64,000 nt of DNA from JAHRVQ01 sp051278195 (GTDB lineage Bacteria > Pseudomonadota > Gammaproteobacteria > Pseudomonadales > Azotimanducaceae): positions 1 to 64,000 of the forward strand of contig JBNMQM010000015.1 of NCBI GenBank assembly GCA_051278195.1. The letters are read 5' to 3'. How positions within the stretch are numbered: the first letter of the stretch is position 1; every line of letters begins with the position of its first letter. Shown here piece after piece: positions 33,301 through 41,919 of the stretch. A model generated the notes under the pieces. That model was not told the DNA's origin, searched no databases, and saw nothing but the letters and a program-made list of their open reading frames with translations. The translations under genes and the position numbers were made by a program.

Positions 33301-35668
33301 CGATTTCCCCCGCCTCTGGTTCTAGTCTTTCAAGACAGACGCGTAAATGGGCTGCCAACTTCTTACCGGTTTGATAGCGTTTGTCCGGCTTCTTACCAAT
33401 CGCATTATGAATGACTTTTCTCACCGTGGGAGGAATATCCGGCTTTACGGTACGAATGTCGATAGGCGGATCATTGACAATGGAATACATCAATGTCGCC
33501 ATCGACTCCCCTTTAAAAGGTAACGCGCCCGAGCTTAGCTGATACAAAACCACACCCAAAGAAAACAAATCAGCTCGGCCGTCGACCTTCTTACCCATAC
33601 ATTGTTCCGGCGACATGTAATTCGGCGTACCGAGCACTGTGCCGGTTCTTGTTTTGCTGGAATCAGTTATTCGGGCAATACCAAAGTCAGTTATTTTCAC
33701 AGACCCTGTATCGGGATCATACATGATGTTGGAGGGTTTAATATCCCGATGCACGACGCTCTCTTGATGCGCATAGTCAAGTGCCTCTGCACATTCGACA
33801 CCAATTTTTAGCACCTGCGCCAAGGGAAGCAAACTGTCTGCTTTGATATGCTCATCCAAGTCGTAGCCCTTCAATAGCTCCATTGCGATATACGCCAGGT
33901 CACTCTCTTCGCCGGCGTCATAGATGCTAACAATACCTGCGTGATTCAAACGACCTGCTGATTCCGCTTCACGGAAAAATCTCATCTTGACGTCTTCTAA
34001 CTCACTGCCTTCAAACTCGTTTGACAAGGCCATGGTCTTTATCGCAACTGAGCGATTGATTTTTGGATCTTTACCCAGGTAAACGATACCCATAGCACCT
34101 TGGCCAAGTTCTTTTTCAACCTGATAACGACCGAGCATAGGTTTTTCCATCGAACCATCATCATTTAGGATCGTGCCCCCGAGCAGCCCTCCTCCAGAGC
34201 CCCCAACTAAGACTGCATCTTCCATGGCTTCACAGCGCTTGATTCGTTTTTCGATATCGCGAAATTTATGACTGGTTACCGCTATAAAGTCGTAAGCCCT
34301 TTGTGCCTTGTTAAATTGGCGCTTGCGTTCGTAATCAAGGCCGAGGTTGTAAACCAAATCAAAAGTAGAATCTTCTCTTGGACAGCGTCGATACTTTTCG
34401 AAAGCTGCATCAAGCTGGCCCTGACCCTGATACGCCAGGCCAAGCATTCGATTGCTTTCCGCAGAGTCGGCCGCAGATGCAAGCTGGCCTTGCTCTGACA
34501 AAACATAGAGCCTGAGGCTGATCATGACAATGCAAGCCATGCCTGCTGTGAATGCATACGCAATCGAAAGAACGAGACCGGAATAAATGTACAGCGCTGA
34601 CACACTTGCCAGGTAGGCAGCAAAAACGATTGCCATCAACAAAAATCTAATTGATAAGGACCGGACCAGGCTCGTCAGTAAAAGCGCCATCAACAACAGC
34701 AAGGTCGCTGCTGCTTCTAGGGCTATACTCGCTGGTCGCAACGGTGCACCGTTTAAGAGTGTGTTAATCGTATCGGCAATAATTTCGACGCCATAAACTG
34801 ACCCTACTGGTGTATTGAATTTGTCATGGGTGACTTCCCATGTGTCACCGACCAGAACGATCTTGTTTTCGAATACATAGCGGTACTCTTCTATCTCATC
34901 CTCGCTCAGATCCACAAGGTCAAGAATTTCCAGCGCAGAGAATCCTGCCTGACCTTCACTCAAGTATCGTGTGCCCGGATCGAGACGAGGAAAATCGATA
35001 TAAAGGTCCCCAAACTGATCGAGGGGTACTCGAAGATCGCCGATGACCAGCGTGTTGTCTTCAAATTTCGGCGTCGCCCCTTTAAACATCGCTACCGCTT
35101 GGACAGCAAGAGGCCATCCATCTTCATTATTCGTCGCTTCCCTATGGACTCTAAGCCGAGCCAGATTGTCGACGATTGCACTGGTGGGTTGTAGATTGGA
35201 ATAACCTGTTTTTGCTGAGGCGTTAAGAACCTCGTTCGGATAAGAGATACCAACAAATTTGCCATCTTTGAAATTAGCATAGGAAACCAGCAGCACATTG
35301 CCGGCTTCATCAAACATGGCAGCAGTGGGTTCGTCTTCTCCATAAGAGCTTCTAAAATCCATCAAATAGTCCATGGTCACAACCGAAGCACCAAACAGTG
35401 CCAGGCGCTGTGCAATCAACCCAAGATCAGTACGCCTAAAAGGGAAGCTACCGTACTCTTCATAAACAGCTTCGTCTAAAGACACAATCATGATGTCATC
35501 ACGGAGCTGAGTGACGGCCGGGTCGCCCAAAGTTATACGTAAGATATGTCGGAAGGAAATGGTCTGGTCTTCTACCAGAGAGAAGATTTCGTATCGCTCA
35601 GCCGGGATCGTGAGCAAAAAAAAGATCAACGTTGCAAAAACATCCCAACGTTTAAGCGGGTTCTTCAT
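33290..35668 (-). CDS. CHASE2-domain transmembrane Ser/Thr protein kinase
   Basis: The product is 792 residues. It has an N-terminal membrane segment, a periplasmic CHASE2 domain (about 30-325), three membrane segments (about 320-395), a cytoplasmic TPR-like linker (about 395-480) and a Hanks-type kinase domain (about 510-785). The kinase has a complete active site: GQGAMGIVYLG, VAIKTM, VVHRDIKPSNIMYD, ITDFGIAR, SPEQ and DLFSLGVVLYQL. Having the kinase C-terminal and intracellular with an N-terminal sensor inverts the PknB layout. The first gene of the kinase-phosphatase-FHA operon, it is paralogous in its sensor to the adenylate cyclase 2.7 kb away. Confidence 0.93.
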   Translation of the reverse strand: MKNPLKRWDVFATLIFFLLTIPAERYEIFSLVEDQTISFRHILRITLGDPAVTQLRDDIMIVSLDEAVYEEYGSFPFRRTDLGLIAQRLALFGASVVTMDYLMDFRSSYGEDEPTAAMFDEAGNVLLVSYANFKDGKFVGISYPNEVLNASAKTGYSNLQPTSAIVDNLARLRVHREATNNEDGWPLAVQAVAMFKGATPKFEDNTLVIGDLRVPLDQFGDLYIDFPRLDPGTRYLSEGQAGFSALEILDLVDLSEDEIEEYRYVFENKIVLVGDTWEVTHDKFNTPVGSVYGVEIIADTINTLLNGAPLRPASIALEAAATLLLLMALLLTSLVRSLSIRFLLMAIVFAAYLASVSALYIYSGLVLSIAYAFTAGMACIVMISLRLYVLSEQGQLASAADSAESNRMLGLAYQGQGQLDAAFEKYRRCPREDSTFDLVYNLGLDYERKRQFNKAQRAYDFIAVTSHKFRDIEKRIKRCEAMEDAVLVGGSGGGLLGGTILNDDGSMEKPMLGRYQVEKELGQGAMGIVYLGKDPKINRSVAIKTMALSNEFEGSELEDVKMRFFREAESAGRLNHAGIVSIYDAGEESDLAYIAMELLKGYDLDEHIKADSLLPLAQVLKIGVECAEALDYAHQESVVHRDIKPSNIMYDPDTGSVKITDFGIARITDSSKTRTGTVLGTPNYMSPEQCMGKKVDGRADLFSLGVVLYQLSSGALPFKGESMATLMYSIVNDPPIDIRTVKPDIPPTVRKVIHNAIGKKPDKRYQTGKKLAAHLRVCLERLEPEAGEIDEP

Positions 35669-35844
35669 GATAACTTCCCTGAGAACTCTTTAGTCTGCAA
35701 CGTGGCCTGCAATGCGGTTTCCTTTTTTGCTTCGATTTTGCCCCTTCCCAGGGTCCATGTCTAATCCGTGATGAATGGATCCAGCTCGCACCCCAAGACT
35801 AAATCTAGTATTCTCAAACGCTTATTTTTTCACAGACCCTATTC

Positions 35845-36618
35845 ATGCTGACCGTTATTTCTCCGGCCAAAACGCTGGATTTCGAATCCAAACCACAGAC
35901 TCGCAAGGCGTCCCAGCCACAATTTCTGGAGCACTCTGCCGAGTTGATCGAAACGATGCGAACGCAATCGCCAAAAAATCTCAGCAAACTGATGGGTATT
36001 AGTCCCAAACTAGCAGAACTCAATGCCGAACGCTTTCAAAGCTGGCAGATGCCTTTTACGCCTGAGAACGCTAAGCAAGCCATTCTTGCGTTTCGTGGCG
36101 ATGTGTATATTGGACTTGCGGCAGAAGAGTTTGGCGAACGGGACTTTAATTTCGCCCAAAAGAACCTGCGTATACTTTCTGGACTCTACGGGCTACTTAA
36201 ACCCCTCGACCTGATTCAGGCTTACCGTTTAGAAATGGGCACCAAGATCAAGAACCCCGGCGGCAATGATCTTTATGACTACTGGAAATCGACAGTAACT
36301 GAAGCGATGAACGCAGAATTGAGTGCTCACAGGAACAAAACTCTGATTAATCTTGCCTCACTAGAATACTTCAAGGCCGTGAAGCCAGATTTGTTGCCAG
36401 GCAATGTGATTACGCCTGTTTTTAAGGACTACAAAAGCGGCGCTTATAAGATTCTCAGCTTCTTCGCTAAAAAAGCGAGAGGTTCGATGGCGTCATTTAT
36501 CATCAAAAACCGCATCGGCAAACCGGAAGATATCAAAGCTTTTGATATAGACGGATACCGTTTCAATGATGACCTTTCAACAGAAGACAATTGGGTTTTT
36601 ACCCGCAAGGCGCCATAA
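35845..36618 (+). CDS. yaaA: Peroxide stress protein YaaA (UPF0246)
   Basis: The product is 257 residues starting at ATG. It covers the family from end to end: MLTVISPAKTLDF, RFQSW, ALLAFRGDVYIGL-like AILAFRGDVYIGL, RILSGLYGLLKPLDLIQAYRLEMGT, then INLASLEYFKAV and FAKKARGSMASFI. In E. coli YaaA limits free intracellular iron and DNA damage during hydrogen peroxide stress. The next gene starts 14 bp after its stop. No OxyR site could be identified by eye in the 176-bp upstream gap. Confidence 0.95.
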   Translation: MLTVISPAKTLDFESKPQTRKASQPQFLEHSAELIETMRTQSPKNLSKLMGISPKLAELNAERFQSWQMPFTPENAKQAILAFRGDVYIGLAAEEFGERDFNFAQKNLRILSGLYGLLKPLDLIQAYRLEMGTKIKNPGGNDLYDYWKSTVTEAMNAELSAHRNKTLINLASLEYFKAVKPDLLPGNVITPVFKDYKSGAYKILSFFAKKARGSMASFIIKNRIGKPEDIKAFDIDGYRFNDDLSTEDNWVFTRKAP

Positions 36619-36631
36619 GATTAACGCTACG

Positions 36632-37627
36632 ATGGGTAAATTAGGCATTGTCGTCAATCCCATGTCAGGACGGGATGTACGGCGTGTAGCCGCGAAAGCC
36701 AGCACCAGCAGCCACCATGAGAAACAGCTACAGGTGACGCGCTTGGTATTAGGCGCGCTCGAGATGGGTGTATCGCGCATCTACCTGGGCAATGAACCTT
36801 TCCGCATCAACGAACGCGCCATTGAGAACCTGCCCGAACGAGATAGCGTTGAGATACTACAATACCCGCTGACGCATACCGCGACAGACACTGCTGTGAT
36901 GACCTCTAAAATGTGGGAGGCCGGCTGTCGAACGTTCATCGTTCTAGGCGGCGATGGCACCAGCCGAATTGTCGCAAAAAATTTACCGGATGCTGTCATC
37001 CTACCGCTATCGACTGGGACCAATAATGTTTTCCCTATTTTCTGCGAAGCTTCGATTGCTGGCGCAGCTGCTGGATTAATCGCCACGAGAAGGCTCAAGG
37101 CTGAAAATCACTGCTATCGGTGCAAACAGCTTCATATTAGCGTCAACGGTGTGGAAACAGACATGGCACTCATCGATGCCGTACTTCTTGAAAACGATAG
37201 CATTGGTTCCTTATTACCCTTCGCTGCAGAGAACATCCGGCAGGTGTTTCTCAGCCGCGCAGAACCAGCTTCGGTTGGCATTTCTCCAATCGGCGGTTAC
37301 TTGAGAGCCTGTCATGCCACTGACCCATTCGGGGTGATGGTAAATTGCGATGCAAGCGCCGATGAATCGGTTCGGGTACCTTTATCGCCGGGTCTTTACG
37401 GAGATATTGGCGTCATCGATCACGAGCAAATGGAGTTGGGCCAGACCTATCTCGTTGAAGGGACGGGTATCTTGGCATTTGATGGCGATCGGTCAATTCA
37501 GATCTCAGCAACGGATTGCGTCGAAATCAGCGTCCGACAGGATGGCCCGAGGATAATTGAACCGGCAAAGATTCTCGAAACAGCGGCACAACACGATCTT
37601 CTTAAACGCTCATTCGATCAACCCTAG
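36632..37627 (+). CDS. NAD-kinase-fold protein of the AcoX-like group
   Basis: The product is 331 residues from the ATG at 36632, 14 bp after yaaA; the longer frame inside yaaA is rejected because GKLGIVVNPMSGRD is the family start. The diacylglycerol/NAD-kinase fold is shown by LGIVVNPMSGRDVRR and the nucleotide-binding VLGGDGTSR. NAD kinase has an NE pair where this protein reads STGTNNVFP. It resembles the uncharacterised AcoX/ATP-NAD kinase family of acetoin operons, yet no acetoin dehydrogenase genes are nearby. The substrate is unknown. Confidence 0.75.
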   Translation: MGKLGIVVNPMSGRDVRRVAAKASTSSHHEKQLQVTRLVLGALEMGVSRIYLGNEPFRINERAIENLPERDSVEILQYPLTHTATDTAVMTSKMWEAGCRTFIVLGGDGTSRIVAKNLPDAVILPLSTGTNNVFPIFCEASIAGAAAGLIATRRLKAENHCYRCKQLHISVNGVETDMALIDAVLLENDSIGSLLPFAAENIRQVFLSRAEPASVGISPIGGYLRACHATDPFGVMVNCDASADESVRVPLSPGLYGDIGVIDHEQMELGQTYLVEGTGILAFDGDRSIQISATDCVEISVRQDGPRIIEPAKILETAAQHDLLKRSFDQP

Positions 37628-37691
37628 GCTTATGTAACGCCCTGTTATTAATGATATATTCAGGCTGTATCTATAAAAGTCGAGTTCGATA

Positions 37692-38573
37692 ATGGCCAAA
37701 GTGCTGCAACTTCTCCTTTTGTTGGTGTTCCTCTACCAACCCGCGTCGGCAGAGCAAGCCTTGTCTACCGCTTCTTCCACAGCAGACGAGTCGCTAACAA
37801 AGACCCTGCTTTGGCCTGATGGCACTCGCTACGTAGGCGGGGTTGACGATGGCAAACGATCAGGCAAGGGCACCATATTCTGGCAAGATGGCACTCGCTT
37901 TGTAGGTACCTTCGTCAATGATAAGCGCAATGGTCCAGGCACCATGATTCTGCCGGATGGAACGGTCTATAACGGCTATTTCGAAAACGATACGCTGGTA
38001 GAGCGTTCTGATGGCGTTGCCATAGGTAGATCGGAACCCACCGCTCCCATTGCTCAAATTAGCGCGGATAACATGCCAGCCATGCTTGCATCTGCAGATA
38101 GTTTAAAGCCGGAGACTGAACCCAAACCAAAAGACCCTAAACCAGCAGATCCGAAGGCAGTCGAACCTGAATCAGTCACCAGTGCTGAAGTTTCTACGCC
38201 CGCGATGCAACCCATTACAACGCTCAGCAAAGATACTCGCACAGAAGTTCAGGGCGCACTGGACCTATGGGCTAGCGCCTGGTCCGACCAGAACCTCGAA
38301 CAATACTTATCTGCTTACTCCGTCGACTTTGATGTACCGGGCCGACAATCACGACGCCAATGGGAAGGCTTGCGCCGATCACGGTTGTCCAGACCGTCGC
38401 GAATTGAAATCCGCCTAGCGTATAAGATTTTTGAAGTGATCGCCCCCGATACAGTCCAGGTAGATTTTGATCAAGTCTACGACTCGAACCTTTTTAGTGA
38501 CAAGACCGACAAGCGTCTAGTGCTGAAAAAAGAAGATGACAACTGGCGAATCATTTCTGAAGAGAGCCTTTGA
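37692..38573 (+). CDS. Exported MORN-repeat protein with C-terminal NTF2-like domain
   Basis: The product is 293 residues. The signal peptide is LQLLLLLVFLYQPASA. Three MORN repeats (about 38-105) are visible: WPDGTRYVGGVDDGKRSGKG, WQDGTRFVGTFVNDKRNGPG and LPDGTVYNGYFEN. A Pro/Lys/Glu-rich linker follows (EPKPKDPKPADPK). The C-terminal domain (about 185-293) is SnoaL/NTF2-like of the Cds6 type found on L,D-transpeptidases (LDLWASAWSDQNLEQYL, LVLKKEDDNWRIISEE). The combination suggests a periplasmic scaffold; no catalytic residues are evident. The start of the next gene overlaps its stop. Confidence 0.8.
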   Translation: MAKVLQLLLLLVFLYQPASAEQALSTASSTADESLTKTLLWPDGTRYVGGVDDGKRSGKGTIFWQDGTRFVGTFVNDKRNGPGTMILPDGTVYNGYFENDTLVERSDGVAIGRSEPTAPIAQISADNMPAMLASADSLKPETEPKPKDPKPADPKAVEPESVTSAEVSTPAMQPITTLSKDTRTEVQGALDLWASAWSDQNLEQYLSAYSVDFDVPGRQSRRQWEGLRRSRLSRPSRIEIRLAYKIFEVIAPDTVQVDFDQVYDSNLFSDKTDKRLVLKKEDDNWRIISEESL

Positions 38574-38575
38574 GC

Positions 38576-39352
38576 ATGACTGACGCTGCTGCAATACCTT
38601 CTGCCACCATACTAATGCTTCGAGCGGACGAGTCTCCGCTCGAGGTCTTCATGGTCGTAAGACATCATCAGATTGATTTTGCATCCGGCGCTTTGGTGTT
38701 TCCCGGAGGTAAGGTCGACAAGCGAGACAGCTTAGTACGAGGCCGTTGTGAAGGCGGCAACGAGGACGATGATCTTCTAACATTGCAAGTCGCCGCGATA
38801 CGCGAAGCGTTCGAAGAATGTGGCATTTTACTTGCGCGGCCGGCAGGCAGTGATCAATTAATATCCGGAGAGCGCCTGAAGACGCTAGAACACTTTCGGC
38901 AGCCGCTCGCTGTGGGAGACATGGGCATCGGTGAATTTCTCGAACAGGAGGACTTATTTCTCGCCTGCGATCAACTCGTACCGTATGCCCATTGGGTCAC
39001 ACCGGAAATGATGCCAAAGCGATTCGACACTCACTTCTATCTGGCTATAGCACCAGCTGATCATCTGGCCATTCACGATGGCCATGAGTCAGTCGATTCC
39101 GTGTGGATATCCCCTGCCGATGCCCTGGCGGGTGCTTCTGACGGAACTTATACCATTATTTTTCCCACTCGACTCAACGTTGAGATGCTGGCGATGAGCG
39201 ACTCAGTGAACGGCGCAATTGCTGATGCAAATGCTCGTGAGATTGTCACGGTCTTACCCTGGATGGAGAAACGAGAGGATGGAAATTATATTTGTCTCCC
39301 CGCTGACGCTGGCTACGCGGTGACAGCTGAGAAAATGACAGCGGGTGCTTAG
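38576..39352 (+). CDS. Nudix hydrolase
   Basis: The product is 258 residues from the ATG at 38576; TTG at 38570 overlaps the previous stop. The Nudix box is split by a roughly 20-residue insertion: LVFPGGKVDKRD, then LQVAAIREAFEECGI, retaining the REUXEEXGU metal-binding helix. This longer variant is common among proteins hydrolysing coenzyme A or nucleoside diphosphate derivatives, but the substrate cannot be told. It is coupled to the MORN gene upstream and ends in a hairpin that overlaps its stop codon. Confidence 0.88.
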   Translation: MTDAAAIPSATILMLRADESPLEVFMVVRHHQIDFASGALVFPGGKVDKRDSLVRGRCEGGNEDDDLLTLQVAAIREAFEECGILLARPAGSDQLISGERLKTLEHFRQPLAVGDMGIGEFLEQEDLFLACDQLVPYAHWVTPEMMPKRFDTHFYLAIAPADHLAIHDGHESVDSVWISPADALAGASDGTYTIIFPTRLNVEMLAMSDSVNGAIADANAREIVTVLPWMEKREDGNYICLPADAGYAVTAEKMTAGA

Positions 39353-39373
39353 GCACCCGCATACTTTTAGGAA
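39341..39373 (+). terminator. Terminator hairpin at the end of the Nudix gene
   Basis: GCGGGTGC, a TTAG loop and GCACCCGC form a perfect 8-bp GC-rich stem overlapping the stop codon, followed by ATACTTTT. The convergent nqr operon ends 26 bp after, so it may insulate both units. Confidence 0.65.
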
Positions 39374-39398
39374 TAGGACCTTGTCTACCAGATCCGAA

Positions 39399-40622
39399 TT
39401 AGCCACCAAAGTCATCAAGGAAGATGTTGTCTCGCTCAACACCCAGATCTTCAAGCATCTGGATCACAGCAGCGTTCATCATTGGTGGCCCACACATATA
39501 AAACTCACAATCTTCAGGCGCTGGATGCTCCTTTAAGTAGTTCTCGAACAGAACATTGTGAATGAACCCGGTGTAGCCTTCCCACCCTTCGATGTTTTGA
39601 TCAGACAGCGCAACATGCCATGAAAAGTTATCGTGCTCAGCGTCTAGCTTGTCGAACTCGTCGACATAGAACAGTTCCCGTTCGTTACGTCCGCCGTACC
39701 AGAAAGTCATCTTACGATCGGTATTGATGCGGAGTAGTTGATCGAAAATATGGGCTCGCATTGGCGCCATACCAGCACCACCACCAACAAATACCATTTC
39801 AGCTTTCGTCTCTTTTGCAAAAAACTCACCGAAAGGACCAAAGATCGTAACCTTGTCGCCAGGCTTCATCGTGAACAGATAGGATGACATCTTACCTGGG
39901 GGAAAGTCTGTTCCCGGAGGCGGCGATGCAACCCGGATATTGAACTTCATGACGCCTTTTTCATCAGGATAGTTCGCCATTGAATAAGCACGAATGGTCG
40001 GCTCAGCAACCTTAGCCTTGTGCTCAAAGACTCCAAACTTTTCCCAATCACCGCGATAATCTGCATCAACATCGATATCTTTGTAGGCAATATCGTAGGG
40101 AGGGATTTCAAACTGCACATAACCACCGGCTCGGAAATTAACGACTTCGCCATCTGGCAGTTTTAGGATCAGTTCTTTAATAAATGTCGCGACATTGTCA
40201 TTAGAGATGACTTCGCATTCCCAGCGTTTGACGCCAAAAAATTCTGCTGGCACTTCAATTTTCATGTCTTGTTTAACTGCCGTCTGACAGCTCAGACGCC
40301 AACCTTCGCTCGCTTCACCACGGGTGAAGTGGCCTTCTTCGGTTGAGAGCATTGAACCGCCACCCTCAGTAACTTTACAACGACACTGAGCGCAAGTACC
40401 ACCGCCACCACAGGCAGAAGACAAAAAGATCCCTGAATCAGCGAGCGTCGCTAGAAGCTTACCGCCGGCAGAAGTTGTTATAGATTTTTCTGGGTCACCA
40501 TTAATTTCAATGGTCACATCACCCGTACTCACCAACTGTTTTCGTGCAAAAAGAATGATAAAAACCAACATCATGATGATGACGGTAAACATCGATACGC
40601 CTAAAATTATTTCAGTGTTCAT
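39399..40622 (-). CDS. nqrF: Na+-NQR subunit F (NADH-oxidising, 2Fe-2S and FAD)
   Basis: The product is 407 residues. It has an N-terminal membrane helix (LGVSMFTVIIMMLVFIILFA), then a 2Fe-2S ferredoxin domain with SACGGGGTCAQC and a later Cys. The FAD/NADH reductase domain carries RAYSMANYP (FAD), GGGAGMAPMR (NADH) and the C-terminal MCGPPMM. It is the electron entry point of the Na+-translocating NADH:quinone oxidoreductase. As the last gene of nqrABCDEF it is followed by a convergent Nudix gene; apbE and nqrM, often downstream elsewhere, are absent here. Confidence 0.97.
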   Translation of the reverse strand: MNTEIILGVSMFTVIIMMLVFIILFARKQLVSTGDVTIEINGDPEKSITTSAGGKLLATLADSGIFLSSACGGGGTCAQCRCKVTEGGGSMLSTEEGHFTRGEASEGWRLSCQTAVKQDMKIEVPAEFFGVKRWECEVISNDNVATFIKELILKLPDGEVVNFRAGGYVQFEIPPYDIAYKDIDVDADYRGDWEKFGVFEHKAKVAEPTIRAYSMANYPDEKGVMKFNIRVASPPPGTDFPPGKMSSYLFTMKPGDKVTIFGPFGEFFAKETKAEMVFVGGGAGMAPMRAHIFDQLLRINTDRKMTFWYGGRNERELFYVDEFDKLDAEHDNFSWHVALSDQNIEGWEGYTGFIHNVLFENYLKEHPAPEDCEFYMCGPPMMNAAVIQMLEDLGVERDNIFLDDFGG

Positions 40623-40634
40623 AACACCTGCCGC

Positions 40635-41243
40635 TTAAAGTGAAATACCGCCGAATGACATGAAGCCAAGAGACATCAAGCCAACCGTGATAAAAGTAAT
40701 ACCCAAACCGCGCAGCCCCTCAGGGACATCACTGTACTTAAGTTTTTCTCGAATACCCGCGAGCAACACAATTGCAATTGCCCAGCCAACACCAGATCCA
40801 ATACCGTAAACCATACTCTCGGCAAAATTGTAATCACGATTCACCATAAAGAGCGACGCACCAAGGATCGCACAGTTCACGGTAATCAACGGCAAAAACA
40901 CACCAAGAGCGGTGTAGAGTGCCGGTACAAACTTATCGAGAAACATTTCTAGTATTTGTACGATGGCGGCGATCACTCCGATGTAACTTAAGTAACCCAA
41001 AAAACTAAGATCGACGTCAGGCAGTCCGGCCCAGGCTAGAGCCCCATCGGCGAGCAGGTAATGAAAAATTAAATTATTCACCGGTACTGTAATCGCTAAC
41101 ACCACGATAACAGCGACACCTAGACCAATCGCCGTTTCAACTTTTTTCGATATGGCGATGAAGGTACACATGCCGAGAAAGAACACGAGCGCCATATTCT
41201 CGATAAATACTGCTTTAACAAAAAGGCTTAAATAATATTCCAT
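40635..41243 (-). CDS. nqrE: Na+-NQR subunit E
   Basis: The product is 202 residues with six membrane segments. It begins MEYYLSLFVKAVFIENMALV and has the conserved GMCTFIAISKKVE and NCAILGASLFMVNRDYNF with the intramembrane iron-cluster Cys. It pairs with NqrD as inverted homologues forming the Na+-channel core. It lies 9 bp after nqrD and 12 bp before nqrF. Confidence 0.97.
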   Translation of the reverse strand: MEYYLSLFVKAVFIENMALVFFLGMCTFIAISKKVETAIGLGVAVIVVLAITVPVNNLIFHYLLADGALAWAGLPDVDLSFLGYLSYIGVIAAIVQILEMFLDKFVPALYTALGVFLPLITVNCAILGASLFMVNRDYNFAESMVYGIGSGVGWAIAIVLLAGIREKLKYSDVPEGLRGLGITFITVGLMSLGFMSFGGISL

Positions 41244-41252
41244 GATAAGCCC

Positions 41253-41915
41253 CTATGCCGTTCTGGTCAGTGATGTATGACCGCCGATTTCATACTCAGG
41301 CTCTTCGACTTGCTCGCTCTTCCAGGCTCGCAGCCCCCAGATCAAAAGACCGATGATGAAGAAAGCGCTCGGTGGTAGCAGCATGAGACCATTTGGCTGA
41401 TACCAACCACCGTTGGTGACCAGCGGCAAAATCTCAAAACCGAAAAGACTACCAGAGCCTGTGAGTTCGCGAATAGTGGCAACCGCCATCAATACAGCAC
41501 TGTAGCCAAGACCATTACCGATGCCGTCAATAAAGCTCAATCCAGGAGGGTTTTGCATGGCAAAAGCTTCAGCACGACCCATCACAATACAGTTGGTGAT
41601 AATTAACCCGACAAACACCGTCAATTGCTTACTAATGTCGTACGCCACCGCACCAAGAATCTGATCGACCACAATCACAAGAGAAGCAATGACCGTCATT
41701 TGCACGATAATCCGAATGCTGCTCGGAATCTGATTGCGAATCATCGAAATAAACAGATTGGAAAACGCCGTCACCAGAGTTAACGCAATACACATCACCA
41801 GCGCCACACTCATCTTTGTGGTAACCGCTAGTGCAGAACAGATTCCAAGAATCTGCAATCCGATCGGATTATTATTAAAAATCGGATCTAATAGAACGTC
41901 CGTAGCTTTCGACAT
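41253..41915 (-). CDS. nqrD: Na+-NQR subunit D
   Basis: The product is 220 residues with six membrane segments. Signature regions are LLDPIFNNNPIGLQILGICSALAVT (start of this written as LDPIFNNNPIGLQILGICS) and FVGLIITNCIVMGRAEAFAM, with the conserved cysteines of the membrane iron centre shared with NqrE. It sits between nqrC (4-bp gap) and nqrE. Confidence 0.97.
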   Translation of the reverse strand: MSKATDVLLDPIFNNNPIGLQILGICSALAVTTKMSVALVMCIALTLVTAFSNLFISMIRNQIPSSIRIIVQMTVIASLVIVVDQILGAVAYDISKQLTVFVGLIITNCIVMGRAEAFAMQNPPGLSFIDGIGNGLGYSAVLMAVATIRELTGSGSLFGFEILPLVTNGGWYQPNGLMLLPPSAFFIIGLLIWGLRAWKSEQVEEPEYEIGGHTSLTRTA

Positions 41916-41919
41916 ATTG

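Noticed and set aside
31833..35668. Part of a type VI secretion cluster
   Set aside because: Only the kinase, phosphatase and FHA genes are present; no Tss, Hcp or VgrG genes are in the window.
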